Shown: in pieces, positions 1-6,847 of the stretch | Numbering within the stretch: position 1 is the stretch's first letter | Layout of the letters: every line of letters begins with the position of its first letter | From: Bacteroidales bacterium | GTDB taxonomy: Bacteria > Bacteroidota > Bacteroidia > Bacteroidales > UBA932 | Direction of reading: 5' to 3' | Assembly: GCA_017478685.1 (NCBI GenBank) | Contig: JAFVDC010000155.1 | Span: 1 to 7,776, forward strand | DNA length: 7,776 nucleotides | Notes under the pieces: generated by a model | Seen by the model: only the letters and a program-made list of their open reading frames with translations | Database searches by the model: none | What the model was told of the DNA's origin: nothing | Translations under genes and position numbers: made by a program

Positions 1-1689
1 AAGCTCCATGGGCTCATGCTCTTCGGAGGTATCGGCACTGACCATATCTTCCTCTATCTCCTCCTCCGCTTCTTCGCCGAAGATGTCGGGGTCGTCGTAT
101 TCCTCGAAGCCGCCGGGGTCCTCTGCGCCGATTGACTCCAACTCCTCCGAGGTGGGTTCACGGACAAGGCCCATGGTGCCGGCGGTGAGCATCCGGATGA
201 ACATAAACACGCGCTGGAGGCCCTTCATGGGCATGAGACGGTAGGTTTTGTCGTCTTCGAGGGCAAAGGCGACGGTGCCGCGGATTTCCTGCCCGTGGCC
301 ATAGATGATGGTGCCGGCCATGTTGTCAGGGAGGTCCTTCATATAGCCGTCCTTGTCTACAAGCATGGCAACGTGGACGCCTTCCGCATCCCAGCCAAGG
401 GCCTTTGTGATGCGGGTGAGGATGGGCGAAAAATGCACTATGTCAAAGCCGCTGGCATCTATCTGGGAGGCAAGGCTTTCCAGGTCCAGTTCATCGGCCC
501 CCTCAACGTCCATGGCATAGTAGAAACCGCGGGGGTACACGGATAACACGCCAAGGGTGTCTTTGGAGTCTTCTTCTTCCGGATTCTCAGCCACGTACTC
601 CTTTAGCCATAGGGTTTCTATCTCTATTTGGTACTTGGGAAGGGCCTCGGCTACGTAGGCGCCGGCAACTTTTTCAAGCGTGAAATTCTCCCGGTTGCCA
701 AGGCGGAGGGCCTGCAGGCAGGTTTTGGCTATCTCCGAGGCCGATGCCATGTTGTTCTCTTTAAGAATGACGGCCTTGAGCCAGAGGCTGTTGTGTTCTC
801 CCATTTCCGCGCCCCGGGTAAGGGGAACGAGGGCTGCTTCAGGGTCTTCCGGGAAGCCGAGGTAGCCGAAGTAAAGCATCATACCCTTGAGGTAACAGGC
901 AAAGCGGTCGTGGCGGGAGATGGCGTAGTCCAGGCCTTCGGCAATTTCATTGTGGAGGGCCTCCTGCTCTTTTTCAGGGAGCTTCAGGAAATCCTCCTGC
1001 TCCATTAAAGCCTTGTAGCGGCGGCAGTTGACGGCGCCGTTCCGGGCACCTTCTTCGGCAACTTCACAGGCTTTGGCCCAGTCTCCGGACTGCCGGTATG
1101 TCTCGGCCAGGCCGAAATAACTTTCCGGTTCTTTGCGCTCGATGGCAATCCTGTAGGGTTTTTCGGCCTCTGCGGGGTCTGTGTCTTCAAGGGCCTCACC
1201 CAGGAGGCTGTAGTAGATGGTGTCGCTGCCGGGGTTCTTTTCAAGGTGCTTTTGGAGGATGTCGGCCACCATTGCGGGGTTCTTGGAATAGCCGTAATCT
1301 CCGTAGATGGTGTTTAGAAGGGCATTGTACTGGGCTAATTCGCTTCCGGCATTATAGGCGGCTTCCATGAGCTTGGCGTGCTTCCAAGGCATGGCCTCGT
1401 CCTCCTTGGTGAGGCCGTCGTGGTACATCTGGGCAAGGGCGGCGTTGGCATCCTGCACGCCCTGGGCACCGGCCCATGCAAGGAGGGTTTCGGCCTCTTG
1501 GAGGCTGTTTCCGCCGGGATTCACCTGCGACAGCCATCGGCCATAACCGTAGGCGGCGTAGGGGTTGGTGCTGCTGTTTTTCCTGAGTTTTTCCACCATC
1601 TCAGGTGAAATGCTCAGCGTGCGCCAGCGCGTAAGGAAATGCTGGAGGAAATTGCGGTCGGGGGTGATGTCAAAGGTTGTGGTTAGCAT
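1..1689 (-). CDS. TPR/Sel1-repeat protein with DUF3846-like domain and acidic tail (C-terminus cut by window edge)
   Basis: An uninterrupted minus-strand frame runs from the ATG at 1689-1687 to base 1, giving 563 residues with no stop, so the 3' end is missing. Residues about 40-230 are helical repeats. One stretch (about 86-125) resembles a Sel1 repeat, and residues 157-230 read as TPR-like pairs (YYSLLGEALEDTDPAEAEKPY, then YFGLAETYRQSGDWAKACEVA). A second Sel1-like unit is at about 265-308 (KGMMLYFGYLGFPEDPEAAL). Residues about 438-480 (MLVDKDGYMKDLP, then IIYGHGQEIRGTVAF) resemble the DUF3846 pattern, judged from memory only. Residues 514-563 are strongly acidic and may be disordered. There is no signal peptide or membrane segment, so it is probably cytoplasmic. 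TPR/Sel1 repeats normally mediate protein-protein contacts; the partner is unknown. The start overlaps the end of the YhhN-type gene by 20 bp, which suggests co-transcription and translational coupling. No Shine-Dalgarno is visible. Confidence 0.85.
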   Translation of the reverse strand, partial: MLTTTFDITPDRNFLQHFLTRWRTLSISPEMVEKLRKNSSTNPYAAYGYGRWLSQVNPGGNSLQEAETLLAWAGAQGVQDANAALAQMYHDGLTKEDEAMPWKHAKLMEAAYNAGSELAQYNALLNTIYGDYGYSKNPAMVADILQKHLEKNPGSDTIYYSLLGEALEDTDPAEAEKPYRIAIERKEPESYFGLAETYRQSGDWAKACEVAEEGARNGAVNCRRYKALMEQEDFLKLPEKEQEALHNEIAEGLDYAISRHDRFACYLKGMMLYFGYLGFPEDPEAALVPLTRGAEMGEHNSLWLKAVILKENNMASASEIAKTCLQALRLGNRENFTLEKVAGAYVAEALPKYQIEIETLWLKEYVAENPEEEDSKDTLGVLSVYPRGFYYAMDVEGADELDLESLASQIDASGFDIVHFSPILTRITKALGWDAEGVHVAMLVDKDGYMKDLPDNMAGTIIYGHGQEIRGTVAFALEDDKTYRLMPMKGLQRVFMFIRMLTAGTMGLVREPTSEELESIGAEDPGGFEEYDDPDIFGEEAEEEIEEDMVSADTSEEHEPMEL

Positions 1690-2359
1690 GGCTTAAATGT
1701 ATTTTTAAACCACCCCATGCAAGGAGGCACTGGGCGGAGACATAGGTTACCATTACAAGGAACTCGAGCGTGGTGCTTGCACCGCCAAACTGCTGGACGG
1801 CGATGAGGCTGTCGGAGAAGGCAAAGAGAACGGCGCCAACGGTGATGATTACCCAAGGGGCTTTATTCTTTTCACGAAGAACCCCGGCAAGGCCGCTCCA
1901 GATAAGGAACATGAGCATCATTCCGTAAACTGCAAACGGCACCAGGAATGTTCCCTTTACGCCGATTGCCGCCAGGAGCCCGGCCACGGCAAGCGCCATA
2001 ACAATGACGGCAATAACCCACTGGGCCGGTTTAAGTCCCTTCCAACTGCGTCCGCCGAAATTGATGCAGTAGAATACATGCCCCACAAGGAAGCACACAA
2101 GGCCGATAGCGAAAGCTATTAAATCGCTGGAAATGAGAAATATGTCTCCGGCGCAGCCAAGGAGCTGGGCAATGACAAGGAGGCGTACGGTACGGTTTTC
2201 CATTCCGCCGGCGGCGGCTACGGTTGTAAGGGCGATAAGCGGCAGCAAGGCAGGTTTAACCATAGCGGCCACAGGGGCGTTTCCCGTTGCGCGGGCTACA
2301 AAGTTCACAAGGGCCGCAATGACTAATGCTACGGCGGGGATAATCCAGGATTTTTTCAT
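1670..2359 (-). CDS. YhhN/TMEM86-family integral membrane protein (lysoplasmalogenase-like)
   Basis: This 229-residue, very hydrophobic protein has about seven to eight predicted membrane helices, a usual size for the family. Family landmarks are in order: KPALLPLIAL (35-44), the GD pair in CAGDIFLI (Asp72), a glycine-rich helix ending VGHVFY (92-97), LVPFAVYGMMLMFLIW (139-154), LFAFSDSLIA (178-187, Asp183), and a final VMVTYVSAQCLLAWG helix. The two membrane aspartates are the conserved acids of YhhN/TMEM86 proteins. Characterised members hydrolyse the vinyl-ether bond of lysoplasmalogens, but many bacterial members have no tested substrate, so the reaction here is inferred from family. It sits in the inner membrane. 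The ATG at 2359-2357 is followed by KKSW and then the first helix, which makes it the natural start. Its end overlaps the TPR-protein start by 20 bp. No convincing minus-strand promoter was found between it and the divergent tRNA gene. Confidence 0.9.
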   Translation of the reverse strand: MKKSWIIPAVALVIAALVNFVARATGNAPVAAMVKPALLPLIALTTVAAAGGMENRTVRLLVIAQLLGCAGDIFLISSDLIAFAIGLVCFLVGHVFYCINFGGRSWKGLKPAQWVIAVIVMALAVAGLLAAIGVKGTFLVPFAVYGMMLMFLIWSGLAGVLREKNKAPWVIITVGAVLFAFSDSLIAVQQFGGASTTLEFLVMVTYVSAQCLLAWGGLKIHLSHANHNL

Positions 2360-2405
2360 GACAGGTTAAATTTTCGCATAAACTTACAAATTATTTTTCA
2401 AAAAC

Positions 2406-2435
2406 TTGTGCTTTGTGGAAAAATTCGTATCTTTG
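2406..2435 (+). promoter_or_regulatory. Bacteroidota-type promoter of tRNA-Ser
   Basis: A -33 TTG at 2406-2408 is separated by exactly 19 bp from TATCTTTG at 2428-2435. This fits the phylum's TTG-N19-21-TAnnTTTG consensus for the primary sigma factor. The tRNA begins 42 bp after the -7 box, so a short 5' leader would be removed by processing. Confidence 0.85.
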
Positions 2436-2477
2436 CAGTCCCGTCCGCTGAGACGGAGTTTCAAACGCTTTAAGCCC

Positions 2478-2566
2478 GGAGGGGTGGGTGAGTGGCTGAA
2501 ACCAGCAGTTTGCTAAACTGCCGTACGGGTTATTCTGTACCACGAGTTCGAATCTCGTCCCCTCCG
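2478..2566 (+). tRNA. tRNA-Ser: tRNA-Ser(GCU)
   Basis: The class II cloverleaf can be folded by hand. The acceptor stem GGAGGGG (2478-2484) pairs with CCCCTCC (2559-2565), followed by discriminator G2566. The D stem is 2487-2489 with 2501-2503. The anticodon stem GCAGT (2505-2509) pairs with ACTGC (2517-2521) around the loop TTGCTAA, giving anticodon GCT (2512-2514), which reads AGC/AGU. The long variable arm has a 6-bp stem (GTACGG, 2523-2528, with CTGTAC, 2535-2540), as expected for tRNA-Ser. The T stem ACGAG/CTCGT encloses TTCGAAT. The 3' CCA is not encoded. It is the only plus-strand gene in the window. Confidence 0.97.
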
Positions 2567-2579
2567 CTTTCTAACAAGC

Positions 2580-2616
2580 AAAAGCCCTTTCTGAGTATTC
2601 AGAGAGGGCTTTTTTT
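2580..2616 (+). terminator. Rho-independent terminator after tRNA-Ser
   Basis: AAAGCCCTTTCTGA (2581-2594) pairs with TCAGAGAGGGCTTT (2599-2612) around the loop GTAT, with one G-T wobble. The stem runs into seven T residues (2610-2616). On the opposite strand the same stem ends in TTTTG, so it may also weakly stop minus-strand transcription coming from the M64 gene. Confidence 0.9.
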
Positions 2617-2628
2617 ATACTGTAACCC

Positions 2629-2764
2629 GGTGCAGGTTAAAGCGTTGAGGCTTAGGTGTTTACAGAAACTTCTACCAGAACTTTTTCTAGTAGAAGTTTC
2701 TGTAAGCAATTGAGTGAATGATAGTTAGCCTCCACCAGAGGGGGAGAACAAAAAAGGGAGGGGC
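2629..2764 (-). repeat. 136-bp repeat, copy A, directly after the M64 gene stop
   Basis: This stretch aligns without gaps to 6874-7009 at a constant offset of 4245 bases. I count about 20 mismatches in 136, or about 85% identity. It contains a long hairpin (2660-2705), the shared string TTGAGTGAATG, and a second small inverted repeat CTCCACC-AGA-GGGGGAG (2730-2746, one mismatch). Read on the minus strand it starts 3 bp after the TAA stop of the M64 lipoprotein gene, so it would form that gene's 3' UTR. I recognise no coding sequence in it. Confidence 0.9.
2660..2705 (-). repeat. Long hairpin of repeat copy A
   Basis: Two 21-nt arms (2660-2680 and 2685-2705) form 20 of 21 pairs around a 4-base loop. 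The one difference from copy B (A at 2689) leaves a C-A mismatch in a plus-strand RNA but only a G-U wobble in a minus-strand RNA, which is the sense of the upstream gene. No T-run follows on either strand, so it is not a textbook intrinsic terminator. Confidence 0.9.
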
Positions 2765-2767
2765 GTT

Positions 2768-5700
2768 TTATCTCTCCGGAAGGTTGAGGAAGACGGGAGG
2801 GGTGGGAGGCGGGAGCTGGCCCACCTTGCGGCCGTCGGGGAGGGTGCGTTCGGGGTTTCTCATCTGCCGCAGCGGACGGGAGCGGGCCGAAGAGGGCGCC
2901 GGGGAGAGGTCGAAGCTCACAAACTCCTCACGGTTGTAGCCGCTGTTCACATAGTCTTCCCAGCTGCTCCAGTTTTCTTCCGGATGGGAAAGGATGTGCA
3001 CACGCTGCCAAATGGCCTCGCGGGACGGGGCATTGAAGCGGTTGCCGCCTTCGTCCCACTGGGTTTTCATGATGGAATTGACAGTAGGGCGGTAATAAGT
3101 CTGATAACCGCTGCCGAAATAAGTGGAAATCCGCTTTTGCGTAGCGTATGCGCCAATGTTTTCGGCACTATAACGGGCATCCGTGATGTATGGCGACCAC
3201 CGGACGTCTTCGTTTGCGTCCATATTGGCTCCAAACCCGGCCGAGGGCCAGTAAGTGGCCATATAGCTGTAAGAGGAGCTCTGGCCAGCCGCCTCGTATT
3301 CGTCGTCAAGATGGCCGAAGCCGTGGCCCAGGGTTTCGTGCACATACGTGAGGTCCATCATCCAGGCCGAAGGGGTATAGCCCACGGCAAGTCCGGCACT
3401 GTACATGGATACTCCGCCAGTATAATAGCAGGTGCCGCCATAATGGGAGGAGTTCATGATTACCGCCACGGTTCCGGAAGGTTCATGGCGGCCGGTGGCC
3501 TCCTGGACAAAGCTAATGACATTGGCATGGTTGCCGATACATGTGGAACTGCCGCCGGGATTAGGCTGATAAGAGCCGAATTTCAGGCCGTCGGCGCTTT
3601 GGATGCCAGTTCCCTCACGCTCTGAATGGGCATAGACCAGCCAGATGTTGAAATACTCCGCAAGTTTATTGTAGGGCTCCATGCTGAGGGTGACTTCGGC
3701 CAAGTGCTTCAAATAGGTCTCAAGCGTGCCTCCCACCGTGTTGTTTTCGGCCGTGAAGCCGTCTCCGGTGAGGAAAATGTCAAGCCCGGGGCCCTTGGTG
3801 GCGGCGTGGTACAACTCAGCCTCGCCGTCGGCGTGGATGGCGCCGTGGCCATCGGCATCACTCCTGTAATAGACGTTGGGGTATTCGTAGTAAACGCCGC
3901 CGCCGGGAAGGGTGTATTCACGCGCCTCACTTCCAATATAAGAGAAGTTGTTGTCCTGGGCAGTGTGATCCAGGAGCCTTGATGACGGGACCACAATGAA
4001 GGTGTCGTCGAAATTGCAGCCCGACAGGTTGATGTAACTGTATCTGCAGCCGTCCAGAAGGCTCTCCGGTATGGGGCCGCCGATATTGGGGCAACCCGTT
4101 ATCACAAGGTCCGTGAGGTTGGGGATGGACCCTATTCCGCTTGGCAGGGGGCCCGTTATCTGCAATTTATCCAGGGTCAGGTACACAAGTTTCTCCATCT
4201 TGCATATGGATTCCGGAATGGTGCCCGTGAAATTGCAGTCGTCTATGAGAATGCGGTCCACATCCGGAAGGTCTCCAAGGCACTCCGGCAGCGGGGCGTT
4301 TATTCGGCCATAGAGGTCGGACATTGCGAAAGTCTTCAGAGACTTGAACATTGCTATGTCCTCAAAGGTGGTAATGACCTTGCCGGGGTCCATGCCGTCA
4401 AAGTCTTCCGGCCACAGGGAAATGCTAGGGATCCGCTCAAGTTCGCGGTAGGAGAAGGTGCCGTCGCCGTCCCAGTCGTAGGATTTGAAGAAGGCCGAAT
4501 TAAGCATCATCTCCTTGAAGACAGGGTCCTTGAAGGGGGCCTCCACATTGGGGTTGTCACCCTTGTAGGATATGGTACAGCCGGGATCCAGGTCCAGATA
4601 CGACGGCACCAGCCCGGTGGTGAGCCACAGTGTCTTGAGGCCAGGGTTGTTGTTAAGGTAAATATAGGCAAGGTCCGGATAGTTGCTAAGGTCAAGCTCC
4701 GGCCCGATCTTGGTGCCCGGCATGTATATGGAGACCAGGAACAGTCCGTCGGCCTCCGGGAAAATCACCTTTTTAAGGCTCCCGAAATTCACCAGTGACA
4801 GAGAACGCAGGTTGGTGCAGGTGTGGATGTCAAGCACCTCTACCTTGTCATAACCGTCCAGCGAGGCGTTCCAGAGATTTACGTTGGCGCTGAGGTCTAT
4901 GGTCCCGCTCAGTTTTCCAAGGGCCCCGGCCGAATTCATCCCGCGTAGGTAAAGGTCCGTGACATTTGTGAAGTACTCTATTCCCTGAATGGATTCGATT
5001 TGGTGCACGGAAGGGGTCTCCACGGCATCCAGGCGGATGTTTTCAATGGCCTCGCATTCCTCCTTAGAGAGCACGCCGTCGGCGTTTTTATCGGCCAGGG
5101 AGAGCATTAGGGAGCGGAAGGTGTCGTCCGGGATATATACGTCTCCGGCGCCCACCTGCAATATGGTCGCTTCCTTGACAATGCCAAGGGCCGAAAGCGT
5201 CACTTTGCCGGTCCGTGGTTCTTCTCCGGTGTTTTCCGCTATCTGCAGGGTGAGGGTGTTGCTGGAGAGGCCCTTTGTGCTCACTACCGTGATCCAGCTG
5301 GCCCGGGACTGGGCCTCAACATCCACATTGGCGCGGTAGGGAAGTTCCAGCGTCTGGCTCCGGGCGCTGATGCTGTACTGCTCCTTGAAATCTGCGATGA
5401 ACCCGCTGGCGGCGTCCTGCTTAACTGTGACGGTCTGGGAGAGGCCACCGCCGGAGATGGTGATGGTGTTTTCCCTGTCGTCGTAGGTATCGTTGGCGTC
5501 TACGGTGAAGGTAAGCGTCTCTGTATGAAGCGCTTTTGTTTCTGCTTGCCGAATCCAATTATGCGCTATCTTGACTTCCAGGTCAACGTTGGTGGTGGCT
5601 TCCAAGGGGAACGAGCCGCCTTCGGCCCCGATTTCAATGGCAGCGGGCGCTACCACAAGGGCGTTTTTCTGCATCTGGGTCACCGTCACTTTTTCCGACA

Positions 5701-6562
5701 GGCCGTACTGGGAGTTTGAGAAGGTAATCTCCCCCACCCTTGGATCCGTGTTTTCATTTGCCGATGCCACAAAGCTGTAAGTGTGTGTGGACGAGGCTTT
5801 TGTGGGAGTCTCTCTTATCCATTCGGCCCCGGCGGTGATTGACATCTCCACATCTACGTTGGTGCTGATTTCCACTATGAAAGCCTCGCCTTCGGCCTTG
5901 ATGGCTATCTGATTGGAGGTGAGGACGATGGAGGGGCTTCCGGCCGCCTGGAAAATGGCTGTCTTTTCCTTTCCGAGGGAACTGACCACCGTTACGCTGC
6001 CTTCCCTTTTTCTGGTGTCCGTGTTGGCGTCGACGGTGAAGGTGGTGGTCTTTTCGGTCATTGCCTTGGTGGTTACCATGTGAATCCACTCGGAGCCTTC
6101 TATTTCAAAGGTGTAGTCGATGTTGGAGCGGACCTCAATGCTGAAAGTACCGCCTTCGGCCCCGAATTCGGTCTTGGAAGGGGTCTGGGTGAGGGCGTCC
6201 TTCTGTTTCTGGGTCACCGTGACCGTTGCCGACGCTTTTCCGCAGGTGAGGCGGACGGTGGCGCTGCGCTCTTCGGCCTCGTCGCTTTTGGCGGCGGTGA
6301 GGACAAGGCTGGCGTTTCCTTTGGGGCCGGATTTTTCGCTTAAGGACAGCCATCCGGCAGCCCTGTCGTTGGAAAGGGAGGCCATCCAATCTCCGCCGGA
6401 GGTGAACCGGACTGTTATGGTTCCGCCGTCGGAGGGCAGGGTGAAGGCCGAATCAGAAGTGATTTTGATAGTATCTGTTGGGGTAGGAACTGGTTCTGAT
6501 TCTTTGCCACATGAGACGGCAAGAAAGATTAGAAGAAGGAGTCTCTGATACTTCATTTTCAT
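2768..6562 (-). CDS. BACON/EF-hand/LRR lipoprotein with C-terminal M64 (IgA peptidase-type) metallopeptidase domain
   Basis: 1264 residues. A type II signal peptide ends in lipobox LAVSC (Cys18) followed by GKESE, which loosely resembles the acidic Bacteroidota surface-export signal, so outer-surface anchoring is likely. Five BACON domains follow (about 33-470), each with a Trp (71, 159, 248, 336, 423) and a closing beta strand ending in Gln. Next come two EF-hand/LRR modules: a DKNADG loop (491-496) plus LRRs to about 665, and a DWDGDG loop (696-701) plus plant-type LRRs (ITGPLPSGIGSIPNL) to about 860. The M64 domain spans about 905-1205, with HETLGHGFGHLDDEY at 1075-1089 and a later NSIMKTQWDEGGNRFNAPSR segment (1162-1181). 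The family cleaves protein substrates, including IgA in the founding member; this protein's substrate is unknown, and LRR and BACON modules suggest binding of host or glycan-bearing targets. The basic, Pro/Arg-rich last 45 residues match nothing I know. It has its own promoter. A start at Met3 (6556) is also possible. Confidence 0.93.
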   Translation of the reverse strand: MKMKYQRLLLLIFLAVSCGKESEPVPTPTDTIKITSDSAFTLPSDGGTITVRFTSGGDWMASLSNDRAAGWLSLSEKSGPKGNASLVLTAAKSDEAEERSATVRLTCGKASATVTVTQKQKDALTQTPSKTEFGAEGGTFSIEVRSNIDYTFEIEGSEWIHMVTTKAMTEKTTTFTVDANTDTRKREGSVTVVSSLGKEKTAIFQAAGSPSIVLTSNQIAIKAEGEAFIVEISTNVDVEMSITAGAEWIRETPTKASSTHTYSFVASANENTDPRVGEITFSNSQYGLSEKVTVTQMQKNALVVAPAAIEIGAEGGSFPLEATTNVDLEVKIAHNWIRQAETKALHTETLTFTVDANDTYDDRENTITISGGGLSQTVTVKQDAASGFIADFKEQYSISARSQTLELPYRANVDVEAQSRASWITVVSTKGLSSNTLTLQIAENTGEEPRTGKVTLSALGIVKEATILQVGAGDVYIPDDTFRSLMLSLADKNADGVLSKEECEAIENIRLDAVETPSVHQIESIQGIEYFTNVTDLYLRGMNSAGALGKLSGTIDLSANVNLWNASLDGYDKVEVLDIHTCTNLRSLSLVNFGSLKKVIFPEADGLFLVSIYMPGTKIGPELDLSNYPDLAYIYLNNNPGLKTLWLTTGLVPSYLDLDPGCTISYKGDNPNVEAPFKDPVFKEMMLNSAFFKSYDWDGDGTFSYRELERIPSISLWPEDFDGMDPGKVITTFEDIAMFKSLKTFAMSDLYGRINAPLPECLGDLPDVDRILIDDCNFTGTIPESICKMEKLVYLTLDKLQITGPLPSGIGSIPNLTDLVITGCPNIGGPIPESLLDGCRYSYINLSGCNFDDTFIVVPSSRLLDHTAQDNNFSYIGSEAREYTLPGGGVYYEYPNVYYRSDADGHGAIHADGEAELYHAATKGPGLDIFLTGDGFTAENNTVGGTLETYLKHLAEVTLSMEPYNKLAEYFNIWLVYAHSEREGTGIQSADGLKFGSYQPNPGGSSTCIGNHANVISFVQEATGRHEPSGTVAVIMNSSHYGGTCYYTGGVSMYSAGLAVGYTPSAWMMDLTYVHETLGHGFGHLDDEYEAAGQSSSYSYMATYWPSAGFGANMDANEDVRWSPYITDARYSAENIGAYATQKRISTYFGSGYQTYYRPTVNSIMKTQWDEGGNRFNAPSREAIWQRVHILSHPEENWSSWEDYVNSGYNREEFVSFDLSPAPSSARSRPLRQMRNPERTLPDGRKVGQLPPPTPPVFLNLPER
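5153..6466 (-). repeat. Region encoding five tandem BACON domains
   Basis: Residues 33-470 of the M64 lipoprotein hold five homologous units. The key Trp recurs every 87-89 residues, and units 2-5 share a W-I-(5)-T-K-(A/G) signature (WIHMVTTKA, WIRETPTKA, WIRQAETKA, WITVVSTKG). Each ends in a strand with Gln at 118, 205, 296, 382 and 469. BACON domains are immunoglobulin-like spacers or binding modules in Bacteroidota surface proteins. The first unit is the most divergent. Confidence 0.88.
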
Positions 6563-6586
6563 AGCGTTAAAGTCTAAAAAAGGTTA

Positions 6587-6617
6587 TCCCGGAAGCAGCA
6601 CTGGGCCACTTCCGGGA
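6587..6617 (-). promoter_or_regulatory. 9-bp inverted repeat at the predicted transcription start of the M64 gene
   Basis: TCCCGGAAG (6587-6595) and CTTCCGGGA (6609-6617) are perfect inverse complements 13 bases apart. The distal arm abuts the -7 box, so the palindrome covers the expected start point (about 6610-6613). It could be an operator (arm centres 22 bp, two helical turns, apart) or a stem at the 5' end of the mRNA. The sequence does not decide between them. Confidence 0.6.
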
Positions 6618-6648
6618 CAAAGATATAAAAGCACATAGGGCGTTCAAA
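6618..6648 (-). promoter_or_regulatory. Promoter of the M64 lipoprotein gene
   Basis: Read on the minus strand, TTTG (6648-6645) is followed after 19 bp by TATCTTTG (6625-6618), a full match to the Bacteroidota -33/-7 consensus. The -7 octamer is identical to that of the tRNA-Ser promoter. The predicted start of transcription leaves a leader of about 50 nt before the ATG at 6562. Confidence 0.8.
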
Positions 6649-6649
6649 T

Positions 6650-6693
6650 AGACAAATCTAGACAAATGCGAAAGAAAGTGTAAAGATTTGTCT
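6650..6693 (-). promoter_or_regulatory. AGACAAAT motif cluster upstream of the M64 promoter
   Basis: AGACAAATCT (6650-6659) and AGATTTGTCT (6684-6693) are perfect 10-bp inverse complements. A further direct copy, AGACAAAT, is at 6660-6667, exactly 10 bp (one helical turn) from the first. The cluster lies immediately upstream of the -33 box, where an activator would bind. This makes it a good candidate regulator site, but no regulator gene is in the window. Confidence 0.5.
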
Positions 6694-6733
6694 GGCAGCC
6701 TAAAAATGGAAGGCTCTTTGCCATAGCCTCAAA

Positions 6734-6835
6734 TCATATTTTGCCAAAAATAATCAAAGGGAATAATTCTGCCTGCACCTTTACAAATGTCTTGAGGGGA
6801 CTAGACATCTCTTCTGTTATATTCTTTCTTGCCAT
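6734..6835 (-). CDS. Possible 33-residue small ORF (very uncertain)
   Basis: In the AT-rich gap upstream of the M64 gene, a minus-strand ATG at 6835-6833 opens a frame of 33 residues beginning MARKNITEEMSSPLKTF and ending PLIIFGKI. A TATCTTTG octamer (6855-6848) lies 12 bp upstream of the ATG, with a TTG (6880-6878) at a slightly long spacing of 22 bp, so a transcript could begin just before the ORF. I recognise no family. The length is easily reached by chance, and the AT-rich composition differs from all the confident genes. It could equally be a leader RNA or nothing. Confidence 0.15.
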   Translation of the reverse strand: MARKNITEEMSSPLKTFVKVQAELFPLIIFGKI

Positions 6836-6847
6836 ATGTTTTTCTGG

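Noticed and set aside
628..1008. 126-residue plus-strand ORF, and other plus-strand ORFs between 8 and 1608
   Set aside because: All are shadows of the continuous minus-strand TPR/Sel1 frame, which has clear repeat motifs.
2387..2394. Minus-strand promoter for the YhhN-type gene (ATAATTTG)
   Set aside because: It differs from TAnnTTTG at the two leading bases and has no -33 TTG at the right distance.
2478..2566. tRNA-Ser as an integration (att) site for a mobile element
   Set aside because: I found no second copy of the tRNA 3' end, no integrase and no phage or conjugation gene in the window. The repeats that do exist do not include tRNA sequence.
2492..2713. 73-residue plus-strand ORF over the tRNA
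   Set aside because: It runs through the tRNA, its terminator and the hairpin repeat, so it cannot be a real coding sequence.
2629..2764. Repeat as an integron attC site
   Set aside because: The GTTAG and GTTAAAG strings only loosely resemble attC core sites. The required paired R and L boxes around an imperfect, bulged stem are absent; the hairpin is a near-perfect 21-bp stem.
2984..3625. 213-residue plus-strand ORF opposite the M64 gene
   Set aside because: It lies wholly antisense to strongly supported M64 and preceding coding sequence. The open frame follows from GC-rich codon bias, and its translation has no recognisable domain.
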